NCBI GenBank assembly: GCA_039804165.1
Contig: JBDRZZ010000010.1
Coordinates: forward strand, 1-64,000
DNA length: 64,000 bases
Source of the DNA: a candidate division WOR-3 bacterium
Lineage (GTDB): Bacteria > Hydrothermota > UBA3072
Direction: 5' to 3'
The notes below the pieces were generated by a model. The model was given only the letters and a program-made list of their open reading frames with translations, made no database searches and was not told the DNA's origin. Made by a program: the position numbers and the translations under genes. Position 1 is the first letter of the stretch. The number at the start of each line of letters is the position of its first letter. This document shows positions 43,124-51,997 of this stretch, piece after piece.

Positions 43124-44961
43124 TTCACTATTTTTGCTTCTTCCTTTTTACTCTTTTTCCTTCTTTGAATATAAAACATTAAAGCCTGCATATCTGTGGG
43201 TTTAACTCCGGAAATCCTAAAAGCCTGCCCAAGGGTCTCAGGTCTAATTAAAGAAAGCTTCTCAACACTTTCAGTGCAAATTCCATGAATTTCAGCATAA
43301 TTAATATCTAAAGGAATTCTGACATTTTCCATTTTTTTAAATTCTTCTATTTTCCTTTCCAACCTTTGTATATATCCATCGTATCTTATGTTTACCTTAA
43401 CAGTTTCCCTAATATTTTCATCAATTTTTATATTCAAAACTTTTTCTAACTCTTCAAGTTCTGTTCTCTTTAAGAGACAGAAAGCTGTCGTTGGTTTCCT
43501 TATAGCTGGAAATTCCTTTGGAGTAACAACTCTTTTTTTAAGGAATTTTTCTGTTTCCTCTATTTTCCTTTTTCTTTCTATAACCTCTTCATATCTTTCT
43601 TTACTCAAAAGTCCAAGTTCATATCCATATTTGCTAAGCCTAAGATCGGCATTATCTTGTCTAAGAATCAAACGATATTCCGCTCTTGAGGTAAACATTC
43701 TATAAGGCTCTTCAGTGCCCTTAGTTACAAGATCATCTATAAGAACCCCTATATAAGCTTCGTCTCTCCTAAGAACTAAAGGGGGTCTACCTTCTATTCT
43801 ACAAGTAGCATTTATCCCTGCAATTATTCCTTGAGCAGCAGCTTCTTCATATCCTGAAGTCCCGTTTATTTGTCCTGCAAGAAATAATCCATCTATTATT
43901 TTTGTCTCAAGAGAAGCCTTAAGTTGGGTTGGATAAACAAAATCATATTCAATTGCATAACCTGGTTTTAAGATTTCAACATTTTCGAGCCCTGGAATTG
44001 TTCTTAAAAATTTCTCTTGAATCTCAAGAGGCAAAGAGGAGGAAACTCCATTTAAATAAACCTCATAAGTATCTAAACCATCTGGTTCTACAAAAACATG
44101 GTGATGTTCTTTCTCTGGAAATTTCAAAACCTTTGTTTCAATAGAAGGACAATATCTTGGTTCTTTCCCCACAATTCTTCCTTGAACAAGAGGAGAATAT
44201 TTTAAATTTTCTCTAACAATTTTATGAGTATTTTCATTTGTCCAAGTAAGATAGCAGGGAACATTTGGAGGATTAAAATTTTTGGTTCTATAAGAGAAAT
44301 GAAGAGGAGCTTCATCCCCAGGCTCGGGGGTCATCTTAGAAATATCAATACTCCTCATATCCACTCTTGCTGAGGTTCCGGTTTTCAAGCGACCTAGTTG
44401 AAAACCTGCTTTCCTTAAAGAATCTGACAGCCCCAAAGAAGGAGGTTCTCCAAGCCTTCCGGAAGGGAAAGATTCCAACCCTATATGAATAAGACCAGAT
44501 AGAAATGTCCCTGTTGTAAGAATCACTGTTTTTCCAAGAAATTCTTTCCCATTAGATGTTCTTACCCCTCTAATCTTTTTTCCTTCTAAAATTAAATCTG
44601 TAACCTCACCTTCAACCACTTCTAACTCTTCCATTACTCTCCTTTTTATTGTCTCTCTATACAATTTACGGTCGCTCTGGGCTCTTAAAGCCCAAATAGC
44701 AGGGCCTTTTTTTGCGTTCAATAATTTAAACTGTATTCCAGTTAAATCAGTATTGTAACCCATTTCCCCTCCCAAAGAATCAACCTCAAACACAAGTTGA
44801 GATTTAGCTCCTCCCCCCACAGATGGATTACAAGACATCTGTCCAATAAACTCTTTATTTATTGTAATAAGTAGACAACCAAAACCCCTTCTTGAAGCAA
44901 CAAGCCCTGCTTCTATTCCAGCGTGTCCTCCTCCTACTACTATAACGTCAAACTCTTCCAA
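43120..44961 (-). CDS. mnmG: tRNA uridine-5-carboxymethylaminomethyl modification enzyme MnmG
   Basis: The 613-residue FAD enzyme acts with MnmE on wobble uridine 34. It has the dinucleotide-binding motif [12 protein letters not shown], the CNPSVGG segment, [32 protein letters not shown] and a C-terminal helical domain ([30 protein letters not shown]). Length matches the family. No mnmE is in the window. It overlaps the prepilin peptidase gene by 4 bases and follows the TPR gene by 43 bases. Confidence 0.97.
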   Translation of the reverse strand: MEEFDVIVVGGGHAGIEAGLVASRRGFGCLLITINKEFIGQMSCNPSVGGGAKSQLVFEVDSLGGEMGYNTDLTGIQFKLLNAKKGPAIWALRAQSDRKLYRETIKRRVMEELEVVEGEVTDLILEGKKIRGVRTSNGKEFLGKTVILTTGTFLSGLIHIGLESFPSGRLGEPPSLGLSDSLRKAGFQLGRLKTGTSARVDMRSIDISKMTPEPGDEAPLHFSYRTKNFNPPNVPCYLTWTNENTHKIVRENLKYSPLVQGRIVGKEPRYCPSIETKVLKFPEKEHHHVFVEPDGLDTYEVYLNGVSSSLPLEIQEKFLRTIPGLENVEILKPGYAIEYDFVYPTQLKASLETKIIDGLFLAGQINGTSGYEEAAAQGIIAGINATCRIEGRPPLVLRRDEAYIGVLIDDLVTKGTEEPYRMFTSRAEYRLILRQDNADLRLSKYGYELGLLSKERYEEVIERKRKIEETEKFLKKRVVTPKEFPAIRKPTTAFCLLKRTELEELEKVLNIKIDENIRETVKVNIRYDGYIQRLERKIEEFKKMENVRIPLDINYAEIHGICTESVEKLSLIRPETLGQAFRISGVKPTDMQALMFYIQRRKKSKKEEAKIVK

Positions 44962-45004
44962 CTTATCTCCTTTTGAAACTAAAAATAACCACAGTCAAAG
45001 CAAA

Positions 45005-46885
45005 CTAAATATAAGAAATTTTACCGCCCTTTTTCTTCTCAATGGATTCGCTTTTCTTCCCAACTTCTTCCACCTCGCCAGATAAAACCGAATCCCATAA
45101 ATTAGCCCCTTCTTCTGAAAGCTCCTCCCCCAAAGAAAAAGCTAATTCTTCTTCCACTTCCTCCCCATTCATTTTCCTACTAATAAGTTCAATTTTCTTT
45201 TTAGCATTTACAAATTCAGGATCTATCTCAACAGACTTTTTATAATTAATAAGAGCCTCTTCATATTTATCTTCTTTAGCGTATAAATTCCCAAGATGAT
45301 AATAAAACGCCGCTTTTTCATCCTCCCTAAAATTATCAGTATTTACAACAATCTTATAAACATTCTTAGCCTTTTCATTCTCTCCTAATAGCTCATGACA
45401 AAGACCCAACATCTCAAGAGACTTTAATCTCCAAGTTCTTTCTTTCATCGCTTTCTTAAATTCTTCCATTGCTTCTTCTATAAGACCCATTTCTTTATAA
45501 GTAATTCCAAGGTTAAAATGAGCAGCATAATCAGTAATATCCAATTCCTCTTTTGCTTTCTTCTTAAATTCCTCTAACAAAACCTCAAAAGGAACTCCCT
45601 TTTCTTCCCCTTCTTCCTCTAAAAAGATTTCTTCTTTTACCTCTTCTTTAAACAAATTATCAAAATCAATCTTTCCTTTTACTTCTTGTGATACTTCTTC
45701 TCGAATCCCTCTAAGGGCATTTGGATCTATCTTCTCTATTTTATCTAAGATTTTCTCAGCTTCAAGATGAGCTTCCTTTTTCTTCAAACATTCATAAAGA
45801 GCAAAATATCCTTCGATCGTTTTTTCCTTATCGTTTAACTTTAAAGCACTTTGAACCATCTTTTGTCTAAAGATTATGCTCAAAGGTTCTAACTCTGCTA
45901 TCTTTTTGTATATATTATAAGCTTCCTCATAAACCCCTTTATTAAAACTAAACTCTGCAGCTTTATTATAATACTCCAAAGCTTCCTCTTTAGCTCCCAC
46001 AGATTCATAAAGCTCTGCAAGACTAATCCAGTCTTCCCAACCAGAAACAGTTACCTCTATCTCCTCCTTTGGAGAAATAGAAGTAACACTTTCTATTTCC
46101 TCCTTCATGTCTAATAAATCTGCAGCACTTTCAATAAAAGGTTCCACACTTTCATCTAAAACCAACTCTTCCTCAGGTTCCACAACAAGACCAATCCCCT
46201 CTTGTTCAAACTCTACTTTTACTTCCTCTGGTATAACTGTCTTTTTATCTTCTAATATCTTAGTTTCCTTTACAGAACCCATCTTTGAGGACAGAGCCTT
46301 TATCTTAGATTCTATTCTCTCAACATCCTCTACTCTTCCTTGTTCTTCATATATGTTTTTTACTTCCTCTAATTCTGAAAGAGCCTTATCATATTTATTC
46401 TTACTTTCATAAATTTCTACAAGTTTAAGCCTAATCCCTATCTTTTTAGGCATTATATTTACAATATGTTCAAGGCTTTCAAGAACCCCTTCAAAATCCC
46501 CTTCTTTTTTATACAACTCAGCTAACTCTTCATACGCTAGGACTGCATCTCCTATAAGACCTTGTTTTTCATAAAGAAAAGCAAGCTCTTGTTTAACTAA
46601 TAATTCGTCTTCTCCAAATCTTGAAAGCATTTGAGCTAAAGCAGTTGCATTCTCATAATATTCCAATTCCTTATACCTTTCTAAGGCTTTCCAAAAATAG
46701 TCCTTTGCCTTCTTTTTATTTCCTAATCTACTATAAAGAGTGCCCAATTCCTTAGCATTATTGGCATCATTTGGATCTAATTCATAAACGTTCTCCAGAT
46801 ATTCTACTGCTTTTTGATAATCACCTTTAAGTTTTGCCTTATTTGCTTCGTTTTTTAAAGCCGCTATTTTAGTATCTTTTAGCAT
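45005..46885 (-). CDS. large tetratricopeptide-repeat protein
   Basis: The 626-residue soluble protein is made of TPR arrays at about 5-205 (YQKAVEYLENVYELDPND, LGNKKKAKDYFWKALERY), about 285-400 and about 455-580, separated by acidic, Glu-rich linkers (about 205-280 and 415-445). TPR arrays scaffold protein complexes; no catalytic part is seen. It begins 2 bases upstream of the ATPase gene's stop on the same strand, and shares an operon with a second TPR protein, an ExeA-like ATPase and prepilin peptidase. That context hints at pilus or secretion assembly. Confidence 0.85.
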   Translation of the reverse strand: MLKDTKIAALKNEANKAKLKGDYQKAVEYLENVYELDPNDANNAKELGTLYSRLGNKKKAKDYFWKALERYKELEYYENATALAQMLSRFGEDELLVKQELAFLYEKQGLIGDAVLAYEELAELYKKEGDFEGVLESLEHIVNIMPKKIGIRLKLVEIYESKNKYDKALSELEEVKNIYEEQGRVEDVERIESKIKALSSKMGSVKETKILEDKKTVIPEEVKVEFEQEGIGLVVEPEEELVLDESVEPFIESAADLLDMKEEIESVTSISPKEEIEVTVSGWEDWISLAELYESVGAKEEALEYYNKAAEFSFNKGVYEEAYNIYKKIAELEPLSIIFRQKMVQSALKLNDKEKTIEGYFALYECLKKKEAHLEAEKILDKIEKIDPNALRGIREEVSQEVKGKIDFDNLFKEEVKEEIFLEEEGEEKGVPFEVLLEEFKKKAKEELDITDYAAHFNLGITYKEMGLIEEAMEEFKKAMKERTWRLKSLEMLGLCHELLGENEKAKNVYKIVVNTDNFREDEKAAFYYHLGNLYAKEDKYEEALINYKKSVEIDPEFVNAKKKIELISRKMNGEEVEEELAFSLGEELSEEGANLWDSVLSGEVEEVGKKSESIEKKKGGKISYI

Positions 46886-46887
46886 AG

Positions 46888-47709
46888 TTACCTATTAAGC
46901 ATAAGTTCTTCGCCAACTCTTTTTATTATTGATTCCTCTATTATCTTTCTTCTTAGTAAAGCCCCTTCTAAAAGCGCATTATCACAAATTACATTAATTG
47001 ACCTTGGAATACCCAAAGTAAAATCATATATCAATTTATAAGCTTCCTCACTAAATATCTTACTTGTCGCTCCTGCTTGTTCCAATCTATAATTTATATA
47101 ATCTATGGTTGAATTAAGAGTTAAAGGAGGTAGGCTAACAATCGCTCCGAGCCTTTGTCTAAAAGAAATATTGTCTTTTATTCTCTCATATATTTCTTTC
47201 ATCCCACTCAAAATAATCGTGAGCAACCTAAACCCCTCCAATTCCAAATTTGAAAGACCCCTTATTTCTTCAATCACCTCTGGATTTGTAATATTATTAG
47301 CCTCATCAATAAGAATTACTGTTTTTTTATTGGTTTTCCTAAGCCTTCTTTCAAGTTCCCTAACCAATTTTGTTTTCATCTCCGTTCTATCTTCAGAACC
47401 AAATTCAAGACCAAGAATCTCTCCCAATTTTTTATCAAACCACTCAACAGAAAAATTCGGCTGAGTAATTGTCAAAATACTAACAAAAAACTCGGTATTC
47501 CCATCCAAATCTGCAAAAATTTTTCTTATAATAGTCGTCTTCCCACAACCCACATCCCCTGTTAATAAACCCAAAGCTCTATTTTTTCTTATAATATGAA
47601 GCAATTTAACAAGAGCTCTTGAATGCTCAGGTCCATTATAGAAAAAACTTGGATCCGGAATATCACGAAAAGGTTCTTTATTTAACCCATAAAAAGATTC
47701 ATAATTCAC
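46888..47709 (-). CDS. ExeA/GspA-like AAA ATPase
   Basis: The 273-residue ATPase begins with the family hallmark YGLNKEPFRDIPDPSFFY. It has Walker A GDVGCGKTT (about 43-51), Walker B TVILIDEANN, a sensor region LSGMKEIYERI and RQRLGAIVSLPPL, ending in the lid (TLGIPRSINVICDNALL). Proteins of this type help assemble type II secretion secretins or work in polysaccharide export and pilus systems. The peptidoglycan-binding extension of full-length ExeA is absent. It lies between two TPR genes. Confidence 0.9.
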   Translation of the reverse strand: MNYESFYGLNKEPFRDIPDPSFFYNGPEHSRALVKLLHIIRKNRALGLLTGDVGCGKTTIIRKIFADLDGNTEFFVSILTITQPNFSVEWFDKKLGEILGLEFGSEDRTEMKTKLVRELERRLRKTNKKTVILIDEANNITNPEVIEEIRGLSNLELEGFRLLTIILSGMKEIYERIKDNISFRQRLGAIVSLPPLTLNSTIDYINYRLEQAGATSKIFSEEAYKLIYDFTLGIPRSINVICDNALLEGALLRRKIIEESIIKRVGEELMLNR

Positions 47710-47722
47710 TCTTTAAATCCCC

Positions 47723-48685
47723 TTATAGAAAAACAATTTTTTTCTCTTTAAATTCCCCCTCTTCAGGTTTAATGTCCCTTTCCACTTTTTCTCTTACAGT
47801 TACTCTTAAAGGAACCTTCTCTTCTCCTTTTTCCTCTTTCCTTACTTCTTTTGGAATACCCAAAAGTTCTCTTACATTCTTAAAATCCGGATCAATTTCA
47901 TATATCTCTCTCAAAACAGATCTTGCCTCTTCTAACTTCCCAAAATTTCTAAAAGATTGAGATATAGAATACAATTCTTCTAATTTCTCTATTCCTTCTA
48001 ACTCTCTTGCAAGAAAAAGAGAACTCTCTAACGAGCCTCTCTCACGTAAAAGAGCCACAAGCAACCTCTTAGAGTTATGAGAACTATCTAACTCTAAAAT
48101 CCTTCTATAATTAGATTCCGCCTCTTGAAGTAAATTCTCTTTATGAAAAGCCCTTGCAAGGGCGTATCTTAAATCTATTTCATAATCAGGTTGTGGCGGA
48201 ATAAAACTCTTAAGTCTAGAAAGGATTTCTTCTTTTACATCTCTAAATACAAGTTTTTTTACACCTTCATCTTCTGGGTAATTTTCTCTAAGAATTTTTA
48301 AAACCTGCTCGGCAGACTCTCTATTACCCAAAAGAACGTAAAACTCAAAAGCCTTCAAATAATTCTCTTTCGCCTCGTCCGGAGAACCAATTTCCCAGAG
48401 GAGAGTGCCCATTTCAAGAAAAGAATCCGCATCAAACTCTCCTTCTAAGATAAGTTGACTTGGCCAAATAACATTTTTTAATTCCATTGGAAGATCTTTT
48501 AAAATAGCCACAAGATCCTTTACACTTCCTCCTTTTTCAAGAAATTCTTCAATATATCGCTTGGCTTCTTCAAAAAAACCCAAACTTCCATATCCTTTAA
48601 CGATTTTAAGAATATCTTCAAGATTTCCTCTTTTTTTATACTCCTTCAATGTCTTTACTATTAAATCAATATTTTCTTCCTTCAA
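47723..48685 (-). CDS. tetratricopeptide-repeat protein
   Basis: The 320-residue helical protein has recurring TPR-like units (about 10-290: GSPDEAKENYLKAFEFYVLLG, KENLLQEAESNYRRILELD, GKLEEARSVLREIYEIDPDF) and a charged tail (about 290-320). No enzyme motif is seen. The start is TTG at 48685 with AAGGAG seven bases upstream. It is the first gene of a minus-strand operon running to 41059, so it is probably produced with the ATPase and the larger TPR protein. Confidence 0.82.
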   Translation of the reverse strand: MKEENIDLIVKTLKEYKKRGNLEDILKIVKGYGSLGFFEEAKRYIEEFLEKGGSVKDLVAILKDLPMELKNVIWPSQLILEGEFDADSFLEMGTLLWEIGSPDEAKENYLKAFEFYVLLGNRESAEQVLKILRENYPEDEGVKKLVFRDVKEEILSRLKSFIPPQPDYEIDLRYALARAFHKENLLQEAESNYRRILELDSSHNSKRLLVALLRERGSLESSLFLARELEGIEKLEELYSISQSFRNFGKLEEARSVLREIYEIDPDFKNVRELLGIPKEVRKEEKGEEKVPLRVTVREKVERDIKPEEGEFKEKKIVFL

Positions 48686-48705
48686 TAAAAACTCCTTTTT
48701 ATTTT

Positions 48706-48734
48706 AAAATAAACAAAAACTAAAGAAAAGTCAA
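48706..48734 (-). promoter_or_regulatory. promoter of the TPR/ATPase/mnmG operon
   Basis: On the minus strand TTGACT (48734-48729) and TATTTT (48711-48706) are 17 bases apart. The leader is about 15 bases and contains AAGGAG before the TTG start at 48685. Confidence 0.55.
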
Positions 48735-48766
48735 GAGTTTATGTCATTTAGTCTTAGAAACTCCTG

Positions 48767-48794
48767 TTGACAAATAGAACAGATTTAATAGAAT
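48767..48794 (+). promoter_or_regulatory. promoter of the isoaspartyl peptidase gene
   Basis: TTGACA (48767-48772) and TAGAAT (48789-48794) are 16 bases apart. The ATG starts 7 bases past the -10 box and no Shine-Dalgarno is present, so the transcript is predicted to be leaderless. Confidence 0.7.
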
Positions 48795-48801
48795 TAATCT
48801 T

Positions 48802-49671
48802 ATGATAGAAGAAATACTTTTATTAGTTCATGGAGGAGCAAGTAAGAAATTAAGAGACTCCTCTTTAAGAGAAAAAGTGCTTGGGGAAGCTCTAGAGGCA
48901 GGTTTCGTGGTCCTAAAAGAAGGAGGAGAAGCAGCTCTTGCAGTTGTCAAAGCAATTATGGTAATTGAAGATTCCTCTGCTTTCAATGCAGGAAGTGGCT
49001 CTGTCCCAAATCTTTATGGAGAAGCAGAAATGGATGCCTCAGTTGCAACTTCAGAAGGAAAATTTGGCGCTGTAATCTCAATAAAAAATGTAAAAAATCC
49101 TGTAAGAGTAGCTTACGAAGTAATGGATAAAACGGAACATTTAATTCTTGCCGGAGAAGGAGCACTTCAATTTGCAAGAAGCAGAGGTTTCAAAGAATAT
49201 AATCCATTAAGCGATGAAATGAAAAAGCTATTTAAAGAAAAAAACCAATGTGATGAAAAAGAAATAGAAAAATTGAAAAGTTTATATTCTAACGAAACAG
49301 TTGGAGCAATCGCAAAGGATAGCTTTGGTAATATAGCCGCAGCCCTTTCCACAGGTGGTCCTATTTTTCATCTTCCAGGTAGAGTTAGTGACGTGCCTAT
49401 CTTAGGTGGAGGAATTTATGCCTCTCCAAGAGGAGCAACCACAATTACTGGACCTGGGGAGGTTATAATAAAAGAAATGATTGCCAAAAAAGTGGATGAT
49501 TATCTTGCTGAGCATAGTGCCGAAGAAGCTGCCATGGATTTAATCCAAGAATTTGACATAGACTTTGGCATTGCCATAGTAGATCAAGATGGTAAAGTTG
49601 GAATAGCTTATAACACGGAATCAATGAGTTGGGGGATCAAAACCTCTACTTACAAAGAAGTGCAAGTATAA
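48802..49671 (+). CDS. isoaspartyl peptidase / plant-type L-asparaginase
   Basis: The 289-residue Ntn hydrolase is made as a precursor that cleaves itself before the nucleophile Thr (T166, in NETVGAIA), giving alpha and beta subunits. Other family marks are the N-terminal LLVHGGAS, SSAFNAGSGSVPNLYGEAEMDA, and SDVPILGGGIYA after the Thr. It hydrolyses beta-aspartyl dipeptides and often asparagine. The promoter implies a leaderless message. The stop overlaps the next gene's ATG (TAATG). Confidence 0.93.
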   Translation: MIEEILLLVHGGASKKLRDSSLREKVLGEALEAGFVVLKEGGEAALAVVKAIMVIEDSSAFNAGSGSVPNLYGEAEMDASVATSEGKFGAVISIKNVKNPVRVAYEVMDKTEHLILAGEGALQFARSRGFKEYNPLSDEMKKLFKEKNQCDEKEIEKLKSLYSNETVGAIAKDSFGNIAAALSTGGPIFHLPGRVSDVPILGGGIYASPRGATTITGPGEVIIKEMIAKKVDDYLAEHSAEEAAMDLIQEFDIDFGIAIVDQDGKVGIAYNTESMSWGIKTSTYKEVQV

Positions 49672-50897
49672 TGACGGTTATTCTATTATTTTCTTTTATT
49701 GAATATAATGTGGAAATTGAAACATTTAAAAGAGGTTCAATATATTCAAATAATTTAAATTTATCTTTAGCAAATAGAGGAAAATGGCTATTTTCTCAAA
49801 TCGAAGGAGGAATTGGTTTTGATTATACATCCACTAAAAATGATTTTGGGCTTTCAGATATATTAATAAAAAGTGGAGCAAACAGGAGTATAAGAGAATT
49901 TCACTTAAGCCTCTTTCCTATCTTTCATTTTCCTGGCAGAACCAAAGAGGGTCTTTTAAGAAACTTCTCTATTAAAGAAAAGGGAAAAGGTATAGGGATA
50001 GACCTTTTGACAAAACTTTTAATGTTTCGTATTGAGAACGAGTTTGAATTTATAACTTATTCAACAGAACCTGTTCTAAGACACTATTTATTTAATTCAA
50101 AAATTCAATTTAACCCTGATACTTTAATCTTTAGTATTAGCTACAAATTAGAGAGATTTTTAATGTTAAGTCAAACTCCTTTTATGTCTGTTTATATAAC
50201 ACCAAATATAATTCTATCAAAATGGAATAACTTTGAGCTTTCCTTAGGGATCTCGTTCCTTTTATTTGGGGAAAGAAAAGAAGAAATAACTCCATCAAAT
50301 ATCCTTTTAAGGGAAGCCGGGGTAAATACAGGATATTACGGAATTCCTTCTTGGAGCTTCTCTTTTGGGATTTCCTCAAAAAATTATGAAAAAAAAATAA
50401 AAGAGCTTTTATCATTAAGAATATTTCTTGTTGATGAAGAAGGGAATCCAATCTCAGGATTTGTCTCCGTTGCGGATTTAGGTAGTTTTCAGATAAGAGA
50501 AGGAGAAATGAAATTTGAATTACCAAAAGGAATTTATCCAATTTCTGCTTACGCAGATAATTTCATTTCTACTGATACTGTTGTTTTACTTAAAGAAAAA
50601 ACAGATATATTTTTAAAATTAAGAGAAAGAAAACAAATTTCTCTTCTCAAAGGAAAAATTAAAGATGTAGAAACTGAAGAGCCAATCAGCGCTAAAATTA
50701 TTATTGAAAATTCTGATACAATAAAAACACAAAATGAAACAGAAACAGGAGAATATAACATTTACCTTTCCCCTGGAAATTACATTTTAAAGATTATCTC
50801 CGAAGGTTACTATCCTTACACATCTCTAATTGAAGTGAAACAAGAAGAAGTTATTGAATATGACTTCAAGATGCTACCAATTAAAAGGAAAAAATAA
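49671..50897 (+). CDS. exported protein with C-terminal carboxypeptidase-regulatory-like domain
   Basis: The 408-residue protein starts at the ATG at 49671, which overlaps the preceding stop (TAATG); an upstream frame extension lies inside the asparaginase gene. The first 10-12 residues are hydrophobic (TVILLFSFI), possibly a short signal. Residues about 15-245 are strand-rich and barrel-like (SNNLNLSLANRGKW, WSFSFGISS). About 250-405 holds two beta-sandwich repeats of the PEGA/carboxypeptidase-regulatory type (GNPISGFVSVADLG, TEEPISAKIIIENSD, YNIYLSPGNYILKI). Overall function unknown; an envelope location is likely. Confidence 0.7.
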   Translation: MTVILLFSFIEYNVEIETFKRGSIYSNNLNLSLANRGKWLFSQIEGGIGFDYTSTKNDFGLSDILIKSGANRSIREFHLSLFPIFHFPGRTKEGLLRNFSIKEKGKGIGIDLLTKLLMFRIENEFEFITYSTEPVLRHYLFNSKIQFNPDTLIFSISYKLERFLMLSQTPFMSVYITPNIILSKWNNFELSLGISFLLFGERKEEITPSNILLREAGVNTGYYGIPSWSFSFGISSKNYEKKIKELLSLRIFLVDEEGNPISGFVSVADLGSFQIREGEMKFELPKGIYPISAYADNFISTDTVVLLKEKTDIFLKLRERKQISLLKGKIKDVETEEPISAKIIIENSDTIKTQNETETGEYNIYLSPGNYILKIISEGYYPYTSLIEVKQEEVIEYDFKMLPIKRKK

Positions 50898-51019
50898 TGA
50901 CTTTTAAAAAGCGTTTTCAAAAATATACATATAAGCCAAAGTCCTATGGTTATCTAATAATTTTGCTTTTATTGATAATGAGCCTTATAATATTTCTGAA
51001 GGTTTTCAAAGGAGGTTAA
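50897..51019 (+). CDS. 40-residue single-span membrane protein
   Basis: This small gene is predicted from its position. Its ATG (50897) overlaps the preceding stop codon (TAATG) and its TAA (51017-51019) directly abuts trpS. The product begins with a basic stretch (MTFKKRFQKYTYKPKSYGY), then one hydrophobic helix (LIILLLLIMSLIIFL), then KVFKGG. By the positive-inside rule its N-terminus should be cytoplasmic. The trpS Shine-Dalgarno (AAAGGAGG) is encoded in its last codons. I do not recognise a family. Confidence 0.7.
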   Translation: MTFKKRFQKYTYKPKSYGYLIILLLLIMSLIIFLKVFKGG

Positions 51020-51997
51020 ATGCAAAGAATACTTAGTGGAATAAGACCAACAGGTAAAATCCATATTGGGAATTATTTTGGTGCCTTAAAAAACTGGGTA
51101 GTGCTTCAAAGTGAATATGAAACATTTTATATGGTAGCTGACTGGCACACTCTAACCACCAATTACGAAGAATCTCAAGAGTTAAGGAACAGAATAATCG
51201 AAACTGTTGTTGATTGGTTAGCAGTAGGGATTGATCCAAAGAAATCGGTTCTCTTTGTTCAGTCCCAGATAAAAGAACATGCAGAACTTCATCTTCTCTT
51301 CTCTATGTTAATAACTGTTCCAAGGCTTGAAAGGAATCCAACCCTTAAAGAAATGATAAAAGATAGTGGACTTAAAGGGCAGGTAAGCTATGGACTGCTT
51401 GGATACCCGGTTCTTCAAGCTTCTGATATATTAATTTATAGAGCAAATAAAGTCCCAATTGGAGAAGATCAACTTCCTCATCTCGAAATCACTCGTGAAT
51501 TTGCAAGAAAATTTAATAGTGTATATAAAACCATATTCCCAGAGGTAGAACCAATCTTAACAAAAACACCAAGAATTCCTGGTTTAGATGGCAGAAAAAT
51601 GTCAAAATCCTTGGGCAATGCTATATACATTTCGGATAGTTACTCAGAAATTAAAAAAAAGTTACTCTCAGCTTTCACAGATCCTAAAAAAATTAGAAAA
51701 AATGATCCTGGGCATCCAAAAGGTTGTGTGATTTTCGCATATCTTTCTGCCATTGAGATTCCTAATCTTAAGGAAGTAGAGAAAGAATGCAAAAAGGGAC
51801 AACGAGGCTGTGTTGAATGTAAAGAGAAAGCAGCCTCTTCACTTAACGAATTTCTTACTCCTATAAGAGAAAAAAGAGAAATTATATTAAAGGAAGTTGA
51901 TGTAGCTGATATCCTCTATGAAGGAGCAAAAAAAGCCTCTATTAAAGCTAAAGAAACAATGGATATGGTAAGAGAGGCAATGGGTTTGTGGGTTTAA
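51020..51997 (+). CDS. trpS: tryptophanyl-tRNA synthetase
   Basis: The 325-residue class Ic synthetase charges tRNA-Trp. It has the HIGH-type motif (GKIHIGNYFG), the substrate region VADWHTLTT, GEDQLPHLEITREFA and the KMSKS loop (GRKMSKSLGN). A cysteine cluster follows near residues 250-265 (CKKGQRGCVECKEKA), reminiscent of the Fe-S or Zn-binding site in some TrpS proteins. The start is positioned by AAAGGAGG. The 3' end overlaps the convergent fusA by 4 bases. Confidence 0.96.
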   Translation: MQRILSGIRPTGKIHIGNYFGALKNWVVLQSEYETFYMVADWHTLTTNYEESQELRNRIIETVVDWLAVGIDPKKSVLFVQSQIKEHAELHLLFSMLITVPRLERNPTLKEMIKDSGLKGQVSYGLLGYPVLQASDILIYRANKVPIGEDQLPHLEITREFARKFNSVYKTIFPEVEPILTKTPRIPGLDGRKMSKSLGNAIYISDSYSEIKKKLLSAFTDPKKIRKNDPGHPKGCVIFAYLSAIEIPNLKEVEKECKKGQRGCVECKEKAASSLNEFLTPIREKREIILKEVDVADILYEGAKKASIKAKETMDMVREAMGLWV

